Source of the DNA: Diploptera punctata
Taxonomy: Eukaryota; Arthropoda; Insecta; Blattodea; Blaberidae
Reading direction: 5' to 3'
Assembly: GCA_030220185.1 (NCBI GenBank)
Contig: JASPKZ010007432.1
Location: 1,302,001 to 1,366,000, forward strand
DNA length: 64,000 nucleotides
Each line of letters starts with the position of its first letter. Within the stretch, counting starts at the first letter, position 1. A program made the position numbers and the translations under genes. The notes below the pieces were generated by a model that was given only the letters and a program-made list of their open reading frames with translations, was not told the origin of the DNA and made no database searches. Positions 9,481-21,452 of the stretch are shown piece by piece.

Positions 9481-11770
9481 AAATGCATTTTTTTACGGTA
9501 AAAGCACAATCGACCTAGCACTGATAAAAGGCCACGCAAAGGGAAAAATAACCCACCTCTGGACAAACGCAGTAACACCCATCCGAAAACACCTACCAAT
9601 GAAAATTAACATAGCCACACCAGAACTTAAAAATTCCACCAGAACTTAAAATCCAAAAAGTAACACCACTAAATATATCAAGAAAAATCGACAATGAGAA
9701 GATCAAAGGAAGCCAGAAGGAGCTAAAAAAAGCAGAAACAGCCATAGAACGAGGGAATCTAGAGGAAGCTACTGCAATAATAATTGAACAGGTCATCATA
9801 GGAGCCACGATGCCAGTAAACTTGAACATGAAGAAATCAAAAGAATGGTATGACAAGGAATGCTATAACAAAAGAAAACAAGTGTTAAGTAAGTTGCAAC
9901 AAATAAAAAAAAAACCTGGAAGACATCGCACAAAAATAAGATTACGCAAAGGAAAGATGACAATACAAAAGAATGATAAAAGAAACGAAAAAAACTCATA
10001 ACGAACAAAAAATTAAAGAGATGGCTGTGGAAGCCCTTAAAGACCCACACATCACTATTCGACCAAGAAAACAACAACAAACACAAACCATACAAATGAA
10101 GGAATGGGAACAACATTTCACCAACATACTAAACATGGAAGGCAGACACCCCAGCAACAAGAAATCAAGACCAACACACAAGACACACAGAATGGACTCC
10201 TAGCAACCCTGAAGAAATAAGAAAAACAATAAACCAAAGCAAGAATAGAAAAGCATCTGGCCCAGATATGATATATAATGAACACCTCAAAAACACAATT
10301 GACACACTGAACCCCATATGGACAAAACTATACAACAAATGTGTAGAACTAGGAAGAATTCCAGAACAATGGAGAAATTTGACGATAAAAGTTATATACA
10401 AAGGAAAAGGGGATCCAAAAGACCCTAACAAATACAGGGGCATCACTCTTGAAAACGTTCCCTTCAAGAACCCAACAAAAATTATAACAAATAGAGTAAA
10501 GGGAAAAATCGAAGAAAAGCTCCCTGACGCGCAATTTGGATTCAGGAAAGAGAGATCAACTCAAACAGCAGTGAAATTCCTCCTTCAACATAGAGGAAGC
10601 ACTTGAGAGAAAACAGAAGTTGTACACTGTCTTCATAGATTTTAAGAAAGCCTTCGATCAATGGACAGAGGATTAATAATAAGCAAACTGGAGTGTCCTA
10701 GGAAAGGAGAACGCGTGGACCCAAATCGTTACATCAATAATGAAAGAAAATAGCATAGTTATATCAGATGGCCTCTCAAAATCAAAAACTATACTGCTGA
10801 CAAATGGTGTACTGCTAGGAGACCCATTGAGCCCACTGCTATCCATAATGGCAGCCGAAGAACTTGTAAGGAAAATAGAAGACCTAGGAGAAGAAATTTT
10901 CATATATGCATATGCAGACATCATCGTAATCGGGTCAATGGACATAAGTAAACTTCAGAACGCCATAACTACGGAAGAATGGTGTAAAACCCACAGCTTC
11001 TATAACAGAAATGAAGGTGTTCAGAAACGGAGGAAAGATCCCTGCCACAACAGAAATAAAACTGGACAAAGATAACTTCAAAATAGTAAAGGAGTTTAAA
11101 TATCTAGGCATTACTTTACAACCCAGTGGAAGAAGCTTCACTAAACACTTAGCAGAAAGATCAATGTAAGCAATAATGGCAATAAATGATATATGCAATA
11201 TACAAGCTCTAAGCCTGGAATCAGCAATGAAACTATTCAATGCAAAGATCCTCCAAATAACTTTCGGGATAGAAATCATATGGCCATATCTTACAGAAGC
11301 TAATCTAAACATGCTGGAAAAAGTGAAAAGTTATATACATAAAAAGAGCAATAGGAGTATCAAGAACGACAAGAAGCCGTCTAGTGTACCTATTGGCAAG
11401 GGAGACTTTCCTTATCGAAGACTTGAAAACAGCCTACCTACTACCAACCACGAAAACTCTATGAACAAGCGCTACAAAGACTACGCCAGAAAAATGTAGG
11501 AAGTATGGCCAGAATTCTTCAGCACCGGAGCGATGATAGGCAGGAACTGGACAGAAGCAAATTTCCAGATACGACACGTCATCATAAGATTAAGCGTGCA
11601 TGGATTCCACCACCTAATGTGTAAAGATAAAATACTCTATGACCCGAAGACATCATGCATATGTGAAGTGTGTGGACAGAAATGTGAAAGATATCACATT
11701 GAAACATGTAAACAAAGAACAAAAACAATTAGTAGGTACGCAAGACAAACATAAAGTTTTATTGATTGTT
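9480..11770 (+). mobile_element. Degenerate Jockey-superfamily LINE
   Basis: Reverse-transcriptase motifs occur in order over several frames: a pre-RT linker WYDKECYNKRKQVL (9848), GRIPEQWRNLTIKVIYKGKG (10353), NKYRGITL (10429), AQFGFRKERST (10530), VFIDFKKAFD (about 10628), NGVLLGDPLSPLL (10803), YAYADIIVIGS (10907; the YADD box has become YADI), and FKYLGITLQ (11095). A C-terminal CCHC-like CEVCGQKCERYHIETCK (11660) ends the protein. Frameshifts near 10600, 10700, 11010 and 11170 inactivate it. The C-terminal zinc motif fits Jockey/CR1-type elements. Endonuclease motifs are not visible. Confidence 0.85.
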
Positions 11771-11774
11771 AAAA

Positions 11775-12698
11775 TCTTGTGTTATCACCTTTGCACATTT
11801 TTGTGCAATTCATTTATGTATATATAGAAAAATGCATTCTCTCATCCTGGTATTCAAAATCATACACATGTCTATACCAAGCTACTTATTCTCTCAATTC
11901 CATTTTCTTTACTCCAATCACAATTTCGGACCAGAACCTTCTACTTCACATCCCACAACATAGAACCTCCATTATTTTAATTCCCATAATGTATCTACTG
12001 ATAGACTCTGGAACACCTTACCACAAGAAACCAGGGACTGCCGGTCATTAATAATAATAATGATAATAATAATATTAATTCCATGGCACGACAGGCCTAG
12101 AAGGCCCTTAGCCTACCAGCCGGCCTCACATCCACATGTGTCAATCACAGAGGTAGATGATCATCTAGCCAGTGTAGGGGTGACATGTAGTCAGCATGTT
12201 GAGTCCCCCAGCCATTATAACAGGTTTTCTTAACCTGGAACCACCATTTGCTGTAGCTACCCAAATGCCTCATGATGCTGGGTGGGCACCAGTCCCATAC
12301 TGGCCGAAATACTATGAGAAAATTTCTTCCCCCCTGAAGACCCAAACCAGCGCAAGTCCCATAGCTCTGTGCCAAGGCTTCCTGCCTTAACCACTCAGCT
12401 ACGGTTTGGGACATACTGCCGGTCATTAGCTTCCCTTAAAAGAAATTTAAAACTCTTTCTTTTGCAACTGCTCTTTCAGTAGATTAATTGACAATTTCTG
12501 ATTTTTTGCTTCCTTAATAGTGTTGCTTTATTCATAAAATTTTAGTTTAATTTATATAAACATTTACTTATAATTGTACATGTTATGATCTTGTGTACAT
12601 ATTTTTTTGTATTTAATATTTTACTGGTTGAGTGGAAGAAAAGCATTATGGCCTTAACTCGCCATTTAAATAAATTTTATCATTATTATTATTATTAA
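11775..12698 (+). mobile_element. CR1/L2-like LINE 3' end, split by a SINE
   Basis: Left part (11775-12050): LVFKIIHMSIPSYLFSQF, then WNTLPQETRDCRS. Right part (12429-12698): LASFKRNLKLFF after the insertion. Together they follow the 'LWN-LP-E-R...S...FK+-LK' C-terminus of CR1/L2/RTE-type LINEs. The tail reads GGTTGAGTGGAAGAAAAGCA...GGCCTTAACTCGCCATTTAAATAAA and ends in (ATT)n, a typical simple-repeat 3' end. Confidence 0.7.
12051..12414 (-). mobile_element. SINE family 2, complete with target duplication
   Basis: It is flanked by the 14-bp direct repeat ACTGCCGGTCATTA (12037-12050 and 12415-12428). On the minus strand it starts with a tRNA head (CCGTAGCTGAGTGGTTAAGG as A-box region; a B box is less clear near GGTTTGGGTCTTC), runs through GGTTCCAGGTTAAG and CATGTCACCCCTACACTGGC, and ends with GGCCTTCTAGGCCTGTCGTGCC-type text and an (ATT)n tail. 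Fragments of the family lie at 23172, 34105 and 38085. Confidence 0.85.
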
Positions 12699-14112
12699 AG
12701 TCTTTTGCTTACATATATGTGCAAATACACAAATGTACACAATTTTCTAAATGAGAAACTAATACCGAATCCAAAAAAATAATTAAATAAATTGTTTGAA
12801 ATGCAATAAAATTTCGAAGTTTAGAGGTACTTTGATGCAAACTTTATTCCATACAGGCTAAATGAAATAAATACTTGACTGTTTTCTCAGTCATGAGTCA
12901 GTGTCAGGTGCCAACTGTGAGACATCTTAGAAAGATGGATCACTGATCCAGCCCAGTACAATCAGTCTATCAGACAAACACTGATGCTGGCTGTTCTTTT
13001 ATTGTGAGAGGAATTTGCTGGCAGAGTATATACTAGATTGACCTGACCCCAGCCGAGTTATATTTAGTGCTGCTCAAGGTAGGATAAAAGCTGGCTGTTG
13101 TTTTAAATTAGATCAACTCCTGCAAAGACAGGCAAACAACAATAAATGAACACCAAGACAATATACCAAGTTTGGTAACCGAGTGCTTCATTATAGCAGG
13201 TTGACATGTAGCCAGTAACTCATCCTCTATTTCCATCATGATCAACCGGGAAAATTTTTGAAACAGTAAATATAAAGCCATTGCCAATAAAATAAATGAT
13301 TCATCATGTATTTTTACATAAAAATCTAATAATAATGAAAGGTGGAATAAACTTAATTCTTGTGTTAATATTAATAGTGGAGAACAGACAAGCCTTCAAA
13401 AAAACGTACGATAGCAGGAGATAAGGCACAAGTAATAATAAAAGCTGCTAAATAACAAAAGAATGAAACTATAAATATATAGAGACTGTCGCTACCCATG
13501 CGTGATTTTAATAAAAATCCAAAAATAAAATTAAGCAACCCAAATATCATTATTCCACATTCTCTTCCATCTTTAATATAAAATATAATTACTAAACACT
13601 TTTATAAGTGAACGTAGACAGTTCCAGCTTCTATCTATACAAGTTGAAATTGTAATAAATAAAATAATTTGTAATATTAACTTGTAAAATGCACATAAGC
13701 TTCATAATGTAATTGCTGTTCTGCAATTATGATGATGAAGAAAGTAAACAACCATTTTACAGAGCGAGTATACTCAGATGGTAGCATTTGAGAACAATGT
13801 TTGTGATAAATCAGAGTAGCTTTTTCCTGCCTTTTCTCAGTTGTCAAAGCAAATGCTACATTGAAATTTTATCACCCATATCTATTTCACAGTATCATAA
13901 AAATAAATCACCGAACATTTCAGAAAAAAATACAAACACATAACCTAATGAAAAACTATGATCCCGTAAGTGGTAATGTTAGAGTTAAAGCATTTATGAA
14001 TAGGAATTAAATAAAAGAAGAAGAAAGACAAATATGTAAGGTTATACTTATTAATATAAAAAAATAATAATTTTATTCATTAATTCATTAAAGTCATTTT
14101 ACAATATTTAAA
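12699..14112. other. AT-rich spacer with SINE scraps
   Basis: At 13180-13235 (GGTTGACATGTAGCCAGTAA) a scrap of SINE family 2 is visible. At 13760-13850 (CTTTTCTCAGTTGTCAAAGC) there is a scrap of a family also seen near 47530 and 51290. No gene recognised. Confidence 0.4.
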
Positions 14113-14385
14113 TTAATATGAAAATAAATATTTAATGGCAAAATTAAGTATCAGTAAAATAATGATAATAATAATAAGAAAATGATAATTTAGTATGAAC
14201 TGAATCTGGAGCAACTTGAATAAACTGGCATTACTGTCAAATGTATACATTCTGTCCATCACGTTGAAATATTTACTATAACCTTTCCTATGCAATTGAA
14301 CTGCAACCACTTCTGGAGGCACTCCAAATGAGACTGTATAAATACCAGCAAGACATAGAAAAGCTATTAGACAACAATTTGACAT
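14113..14385 (-). CDS. Small secreted-type ORF, unrecognised
   Basis: The first ~21 residues, MSNCCLIAFLCLAGIYTVSF, look like a signal peptide with a plausible cleavage after VSFG. About 45 polar residues follow (PPEVVAVQLHRKGYSKYFNV), then a low-complexity Ile-rich end read through AT-rich DNA. The last part is probably not coding, so if the ORF is real it is likely a first exon with a donor near GTGATG after KYFN. I know no family for it. It lies in the mub intron on the same strand. Chance is a serious alternative. Confidence 0.2.
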   Translation of the reverse strand: MSNCCLIAFLCLAGIYTVSFGVPPEVVAVQLHRKGYSKYFNVMDRMYTFDSNASLFKLLQIQFILNYHFLIIIIIILLILNFAIKYLFSY

Positions 14386-14744
14386 ATATTTATCTTACTA
14401 AATGTTTTTGTCCGAGCTGAATCCACTTTTTTAAAAATCATGAGACATCAACCATTACTTTAATATTTTAATAATCAAGTAAATTTTTCTTACTTCAGTA
14501 AGTAAAAAACACTGATCAAGAAAATTACATGTTTAAATCAAAGTATGAAAAAATAAAGTTTTTTGTGCACAACTTTTAAGGATTGAAGAGTTATTATTTA
14601 AAAAAAATTCTAACTTTTCTCATTCAGGGTTAAAAATACAAAGTTCAGATTGAAGGTCAAAACAAAATGGAAATACTACATTACATTATTTACTAGCTAA
14701 TGTTTCCATGGTTATTTTAAAACTCAGTACATCATGTGCCCCCT

Positions 14745-15440
14745 TAAAATAGATTAATGGGATTCTTCTTTTGAGAATTTTCGAAATATCAATATTTCCC
14801 CCGTTTTTTTAAATCTCCCAGATTCTGTGGCACAGTTCTTCCAACTTATCTCACACATGTTCAGCTGGATTAAGGTCTGAACTTTATGCAAGCTCATCCA
14901 TAATCTGAATTTAGCATTCTTGAATATTTTTGGTATTCTGTGCTGCATGAAGTTTAGCATTATTAATTATCATGCATTACAAAAAAAATAGGATCCACAA
15001 AATAAGCAGAGTGTATATGTTCCAAGGAAAATGCCATTAACAATTAGAAATTATGTGCTGTGGGACGAGAAGCTCCATCCAAGACTTTTTATACAGTTAT
15101 GCCAAACCTCACCATAATCAAATTACTTCCCAGTCTCCCAATTCAACAATGTTAACTGGAGCAAGACACACACCAGGACACCTCCATGTACAACCATCAC
15201 AGTAGTTTAAATGTATTTGTCTGTGAAGAATAGAACTTTCCATTGTTGGAAGTGCCAGCTGACTATGGTTTGGCTTCTTTCTGCTGATGTGTCACACAAG
15301 AGACATGAAAGAACTCTAGATCTCAACCCTGCATTTTTCAATCGGTTTTCTTTCTCGTGTTTTATATCATTTTGTGAACCAGATCATGGATTTGCATCTG
15401 TGCAAAGCTGATGAGATATCTTTAATGTACTGCTTTTATT
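14745..15440 (-). pseudogene. Tc1-like transposase remnant
   Basis: On the minus strand, fragments match the DDE domain: WHFQQWKVLFFTDKYI (about 15235; usual VLFSDES), a 'MHDNAKLHAAQNTKNI' piece (about 14960; usual QDNAPAH) and SSDLNPAEHV*DKLEELCHR (about 14860; usual SPDLNPIEH-W, third acidic residue E). Stops and frameshifts are frequent and no terminal inverted repeats were found. Confidence 0.65.
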
Positions 15441-15980
15441 ACACTCCTGTCCAGCCATATTTTGTATCCATAAGTCTCTCTATATTGCCTCCACAGCCAA
15501 TGGATGACAGAAGAGATGAAATGAAGAATCGTGGAGACAAAGTGAAAGGAATGGCAAGCCTGCTTATGCAACAGATGTTTCAATGCTGTCTGTATTAGCT
15601 TCAGAAAACACAAAATAATTTCCTATCCTGTTAAAACAGGTTTACAAAAAAATATATAGTCACTGAGCATTTACTTCGGTTTCAGCAGTTTTTGAAATAC
15701 AAATTAATTTATTCAAAAGATACCTACTAATCTTACAAGATATTCATAAACAATTCTTCAATGCATAAAAGTTAAATTACATTATTGTAATATTTATTTT
15801 GGAGCTGGGATTTAAACATATTGTTTTACTCTATTTTAGCAGTATATGCTAATAAACCTTTGGATTAAACATGTATAATATTTTCATAAAAGCTTTTCTT
15901 TTCCATGTGGTGCCATAGCAGAATTTCCTGTTTCAGAGCTGGTGTGGATACACTCAGGTGCAACAACACCAGGAAAAAGA

Positions 15981-16150
15981 AAAACTTTATTTTATAAGAG
16001 AAAAATGATACACTCAGACTGGAATTTGAACGAGGTCAAAGGTCCTGGGTTCAAACCCCAGTCTGAACGTATAATTTTTTACTTCAAATATAATTTATCC
16101 TTCAGTGAGAAGTGTTAAATTAATAATAAAAACACCAAGATAAAACTTTA
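15981..16150 (+). mobile_element. Hairpin tRNA-half element
   Basis: An AAGAGAAAAAT flank is followed by CAGACTGGAATTTGAAC (16015-16031), a 16-nt loop and GGTTCAAACCCCAGTCTG (16048-16065), which is the T arm and acceptor 3' strand of a tRNA facing its own inverted copy. The downstream text CTTCAAATATAATTTATCCT matches the array unit flank. AAAACTTTA on both sides (about 15981 and 16144) may be a target duplication. No anticodon half is left. Confidence 0.65.
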
Positions 16151-17569
16151 CTGAAGATAAGGCCCATGGAAGTTCATTAACATTATGTATATTTATTTAT
16201 TTTGACTTAAAAGACTTACCGCCTCAAACAAGTATTGATTAAGTTTAAATTAATTCTGAAGGAATTTTAAATTGAAAAAGATTTAACGACAAGCTCAAAA
16301 AAAAAAAAAAAGTAGAATTTGAGAATGAGCTTTCTAAATTGCTCAATATTAATATTTTGAAACGAATGTGACAATCTATTACATTTCTCCAGAGATAAGA
16401 CAGTATCTGCACATTAATTTTTTTCAATAATAGCTATGTTTGCTGCGTGTCCAAACTATACACCAGAAGGGGAGAATTTATTAAGAGTTCCAACAGCCAT
16501 CTCAACAATTGGCTTTTGACTGAAAATAAGAGAAATATCTTTCAGGTCAGAGAGCAAAATATAAGATGAGATAAATAACTAACGTAATTTTGTGTTTTCT
16601 CCCCCATTCCTTTGGTAGAATACATCTCTTGCAGCTAAATTCGAAAAATTCATAAATAAGAGAAAAGCCAAAAATAAACTACTTTTATAAAAAATATATT
16701 TTTTATTAAATTTCCTGAGTGAATTTTATTGAAAAGTCTTTAAACTGAAATCAATGTCAAAAATAAATCCATTTCAACAGTGTACCGAACATCTAATACA
16801 TAAACCGCAATTCAAGACTTAAAAGTGTTAAGGAAGCTTTAAGATAAAAAAACAGCAATATTATGTCACTTCATATCTGCATTTCCAGCTATTGCCACTG
16901 TTTTTGTTCCTTGTCAAATCTTGGCAGTGCATTCTGTCTATTGGCTGAAGGCCATATTGTTAAATGCGAGTCAAAAATATATATTATTCCTTATCAGAAA
17001 GTTAAAAATTCAAATTTCACAAATATTAATATTCGTGCTCGTATCCAGTTGACATGGCTTATTTTCAAGTTCCCTAAAGCTTATAATATTTGAGGGAGAA
17101 AAACAGCTCATACTGCTGCCAATAATATCAAACCCAGGTAATTCAGTAAGTAAGCAGACAGCTTACCACATAAAATTTCTTCCCCATATAATTTCTTTAA
17201 TAGTAAATTACACAGCTGAGAACTCAAGTAGGAATACAAGGAAGAACCTCATTCTGCAGAATTTATCAAAGTTACAAACGACATAAAACTTGAAAGTTTT
17301 CAACAGTTGTAACATTCTTATGCTTGGTATTCATGTTTAAAAATAGAACAGGACTAAAATTAATAATTTGAACAATAATATAAAAGTATTTAATTCAAGT
17401 TTAGTATTCTTGTGTATGTATGCAAGAAGTATTCAAATAACATATAACATTGTACAGATATAAAAATCGTAGATATAAAGAAATTAAATACCGACTTAAA
17501 GCTGGAGATTTGAGGTAAATTTTAGTTCAAAATTTTCTCAGCATTTGTCTAAAAATCTAAAGATTCAAA
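16151..17569. other. AT-rich spacer
   Basis: No gene or repeat recognised, apart from a possible SINE scrap at about 17120-17175. Confidence 0.45.
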
Positions 17570-17965
17570 AAACCATAGATATTCCATGGATATGAAACAT
17601 GGTCACATCATGGGGAGAAAACAAGCTAAATGCATTCTAAATTAGGTCTTAAAACAACTATTTGGACCCATAAGAGAAGAAAATGGAGCAATCTTAACAG
17701 TGAGGAATGCCATAATAATTTAAGCTAAAATTGGAGAGGAATATTCAGTTTAGGAGTTTGGAATAGGCAAGTGGGTCATGTAGTTTGAAGGGCATCAGAA
17801 ATATTTTCAATTTTTTTATTGGAAAACCTTTGGGGAAAGAATCATTTAAAAATGATTAGGCATATGTGGACCTTAGGGAACTTAATTCAGTTTGAGGATA
17901 GGGACTAGTGGGGCAGCCCTGTGAATGCGGTTTTAAACTCATACGTTTCATAAGCTATAGTTACA
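17570..17965 (+). pseudogene. LINE 3' tail fragment
   Basis: It shares with 21284-21835 the series GGAAAACCTTTGGGGAAAGA, TTTGAGGATAGGGACTAGTG and a 'TTTCATAAGCC' end. In frame these read as the W-G-H-V/G-R-P post-RT tail of an RTE/CR1-like LINE (for instance 'RQVGHVV*RASE'). Highly decayed. Confidence 0.45.
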
Positions 17966-18223
17966 TTACAAACATTGCTTGAGACAGAAATATTGATTGT
18001 TATGAAAAATTTCATATTAAATATACTGTTTGTGACAATGGTGTGAGTCTAATGGGAGATACTGTTAACCCATTGGGGACATGTTTAAAGCATCTAGTAT
18101 ATTCACTAGAAACCCATTTAAATCTCCCCAACGCTACTCTGGCTGCACAGGATTTTAAATCAGAATAGAGACTACGTGTACTGCTATATTGACTTAGGTT
18201 TTCATGGCCGGAGTTACTATGAC

Positions 18224-18383
18224 GATCTTGTAGAAGATTTCCAGGCTGTTGGCCATGGTCTTGTAGTTCCCTGACATTTCGCCAGACAACCCTTGAGGAT
18301 GCAGGACGCAGTTTCTGGCGAAACATTGGGGAACTACAAGCCTCAAGACCACGGCCAACAGCCCGGAAATCTTCTACAAGATC
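18224..18383. mobile_element. Foldback element with ~65-bp arms
   Basis: GATCTTGTAGAAGATTTCCA...CATTTCGCCAGA (18224-18286) is mirrored by TCTGGCGAAACATTGGGGAA...TTCTACAAGATC (18314-18383), with only a 27-bp spacer. Arms agree over most positions. An open minus-strand frame across it (18012-18434) is a by-product of the palindrome. Confidence 0.7.
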
Positions 18384-18654
18384 ATCATATGTGTACTGAA
18401 TTCTATCATTTATGTTTTCAGATAGTTTGATCACCCCTGTTTTTCTAGTAGTATTTTGTAGTTTAAGAACAGCAAAGGAATGTGGCCTGCCTGCTATCCT
18501 CTTTTGTGTATTGTATCTCGTTATATTTTGTTAATTTCAAGGCTGTAAAAACTAAGAAACATTTAAAAAACCATCTTTTACTGACAGTTCTCGATCATTG
18601 CCTTGAAAGTAAACAGAAATCATATGTTAAAAAAATAACAAAAACAATATAATA

Positions 18655-18840
18655 CTGTATATAGTAATAATGGTCCACTGCTGTGGTCTTGAGGTAGTGT
18701 ACTGCCTTGTCACGCAGTGGGCCCGGGTTTGATTCCCGGTCGGGACATGCTCCTGGGTGAGGTTTTTCCTCACCTGTAAGACAAATGTCAGGAAACTTAG
18801 TACCCAAAGGTCTCCGAAAATCATCCAGCCATAATTATCA
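18655..18840 (+). mobile_element. SINE family 3 copy, 5' part
   Basis: The tRNA head reads CTGCTGTGGTCTTGAGGTAG (A box) and GGGTTTGATTCCCGGTCGGG (B box), followed by CTCCTGGGTGAGGTTTTTCC and GAAAATCATCCAGCCATAAT. Same order at 58935 and, inverted, at 45030. Confidence 0.75.
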
Positions 18841-18969
18841 TTATCAAATTCTTAAAATATGTTAATATTAATTTTTCCTTCAATTTTTTTTATCCCTTTA
18901 TGCTTTATATTAAATTATTGATTTGTTCAATCAGTAATTTTTATTATTATTTTTATATTTATGTTAATA

Positions 18970-19170
18970 TACCCTTATTATTATTGTTGAGGGAGACTAG
19001 GGTATATTTTTGGCCATCATCCTTCACCAGTGTGGAAAGCAATGGGAAGCAACCACACCTATAAATCCCTAGTAAAGCTGCAAATCATAGCATGAAAAAT
19101 GCTATGAATGCAGTGAAAGACCTGCCCTTGGGCAGAATTACTATGTATGGATCGATAGTAATGATTGAAA
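18970..19170 (+). mobile_element. SINE family 3 copy, 3' part
   Basis: GGAAGCAACCACACCTATAA, CTAGTAAAGCTGCAAATCAT, ATGCTATGAATGC and CCTTGGGCAGAATTACTATG form the 3' half of the family, ending in the TATGGATGGAT-type terminus seen again at 59160 and 53360. Confidence 0.7.
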
Positions 19171-19369
19171 ACAATCATATAAAAAATAAATATTTGTAGA
19201 CCTTTACATTATCACATGATAGAAACTTCTTGCTCTCTTCTCAAATCATCCATAATGAAAAAAGCCATTTTTCTGTAGCCTTTTACAAATATCCTCATTA
19301 CGGAAAACAAGCAGTATCTTGCCATGTCAATCTTCTCCTCTCATACCTTTATTGTAATCTAGAATACAT

Positions 19370-20060
19370 TTAGGCTTTATAACTTTTTCCTCTTGTTCTC
19401 CGCCTTTTCTTCCTTAGCTTTTACTGTATCGGTCATGTCGGCTATTTCATGTTTCAATGCTAGAAGTCCCGGACTACATAGTATTGCTACCTCCCCCTTT
19501 TTTTTCAATTTGATGTTTACTAAATCCTGAGGCATATTTCTTCTCTTAGATTTTACTATCCCTAATATATTTGTCTTTCATCTATTGGGCTCTAGAAACG
19601 AGTTAGGTGAAAAATACCAGTTGTCTAAGTATAAAGTGTAACCTTCCTCTATGAACAGATTTGCAAATTCCAGGACTACACTCTCATTTGCAGTAAAATG
19701 TGAATTTTCTTGTGCATTTTTTCCTGTGTATATTTGAAACATATCCCTAGAAAGACTCGCACAATTTGTAATATTGTATTACAAATCACACCCGTTTAGA
19801 GGGTCGAATAAGTACATATGAGCCAGAGTAACTTGAAATTTCATAAGAGATTCATCAAGTGAAATGTCTTCACTTGGAACATACAAGGATAGAAATGCTG
19901 TATTCAAATACTCTACCACAGGTCTAATTTCGTAAATTTTGTCATCTCTAATTCTGGATTCATTGTCACAGAAGTGAAAAAACCTCAAAATTAGGAATAA
20001 ACTTCTGAAGGGCTTAGTTTTTCTGCAATTGGCCTTGCTCTTTTGCTCTATAACCATTTT
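19370..20060 (-). pseudogene. piggyBac-type transposase remnant
   Basis: An open piece (20057-19779) reads FLILRFFHFCDNESRIRDDK, KIYEIRPVVEYLN and SEDISLDESLMKF, the block around the first catalytic Asp (DES) of the DDE_Tnp_1_7 family. After a break it continues ANESVVLEFANLF and EEGYTLYLDNWYFSP (19700-19590; second Asp in LDNWY) and MPQDLVNIKLKKKGEV (about 19530). No TTAA-flanked termini were found. The 3' cysteine region is degraded. Confidence 0.8.
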
Positions 20061-20924
20061 ATTTTAGGTTTTCTAACCTTAATCGTTAGGATGCATAGTG
20101 CAAAATAGGCCTTCACTTCATCAGGCTGTATCTAAATTAGTTGAATTTACAACAATGAAGTTTGAAAAAAAGAACATTGAATCTACATATATATTTTACT
20201 GTAATAAATACCTAAAACTATACTATTCTATAACTTATAACTATACAATATACTAGGTCTTCATATATGCTTTACATAAACCTGCAATATATTTTACAGA
20301 TGAACAGAAAATGTTATTCACTAAAGAAAGAGCCAACTTCTTATAGTGGAGGGTTTTAACACAATAACGAGTGCAATTTGTGGTGCTCACTAGGGAGACT
20401 TGTTAAAAGTATCGAATGGGTTAATAAAGAAGCAAAAAAAGCGTATTTTTAAATACCTGCAAGGAAATTAGTTTAGATATAAACAGAGAAAAAACTAAGT
20501 TCATGAAGAGTCCCATGTTCAAAATATAGTAAATAATGACAGGTAACCATAGGAAATGATTCTTATCAAAATATATAAAATATTCAAATATATAGGATCA
20601 TTATTAAAAATCAAAGTCATATAAACGAAGAAATTAAGTTAAATTAAAGCAAGAAATTGATGTCACTTGTTACTGAATAGTAAATTTTAATTTTATTTTG
20701 ACTTTTGTCTAACTTCTAAAGATTCATGAAATAATAATCTTCCTATCATACTATAGGAGTACAAAACATGATTTCTTATATTTGAGGAAGAAAACATGGT
20801 AATTTAAAAAAAAATAGAATCCTAAGACAAATACTCACTACCATAAAGGGGGAGAATGCAAGCTTCACAATAAGGAGTTTCATATAATTTATATCATCGT
20901 CCTAATATTGTCGAAGTTATTAAA
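20061..20924. other. AT-rich spacer
   Basis: No feature recognised. Confidence 0.5.
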
Positions 20925-21283
20925 CTGTCAACCATTTCATGCCAAAACATACCTTGTAATTTCTCCCAGAGAAGCATTGTGATGTACCAAAGCCATGTCC
21001 AAAAAAAAAAAGTATCTGCCATTTTTAACTGCAATGCACAGCACAGAACCCTCAATTGCAACTACTGTGCAAATCAGATTATGTTTCTGCCTGAGTTAGA
21101 GCAGAGTGAAACGAGGCAGACAGCAAGTTATGGGGATTAACCAATCAACCAAGGCAGGAGTTGTTACTTCCCTTTAGTTTAAATTAGAATTTGAACACTG
21201 GATTTCAGTGCCTTGGTACATTACAATGCTTCTCTGGGAGAAATTTCAAGGTAGATTTCAGTATGCAATGGTTGACAGTTCTC
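20925..21283. mobile_element. MITE, short relative of the 4550-5052 element
   Basis: Terminal inverted repeats of ~65 bp: left TGTCAACCATTTCATGCC...TTTCTCCCAGAGAAGCATTG, right CAATGCTTCTCTGGGAGAAA...ATGCAATGGTTGACAG. The inner part GTGATGTACCAAAGCCATGT corresponds to GTGAAGTACCAAGGCCGTGT in the first element. Its right end abuts a LINE tail. Confidence 0.7.
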
Positions 21284-21452
21284 CTGTTGAGATCGAGATG
21301 GATAGGCCATATAGCTCAAATTAATGACGGTAGAATTTTTTAATGGGGAAATCCTTGGGAAAAAGACCGTTAAAAGGCCTAGGCTTAGGGAAGACAATAT
21401 AAGAATGGATCTTAGAGAAGTGGATAGAAAAGATACAAACTAGATTTAGTTT

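Noticed and set aside
18012..18434. 140-aa minus-strand ORF
   Set aside because: It spans a foldback repeat and has no recognisable domain.
18595..18824. ORFs containing 'PDRESNPG'
   Set aside because: This phrase is the tRNA head of SINE family 3 read in translation.
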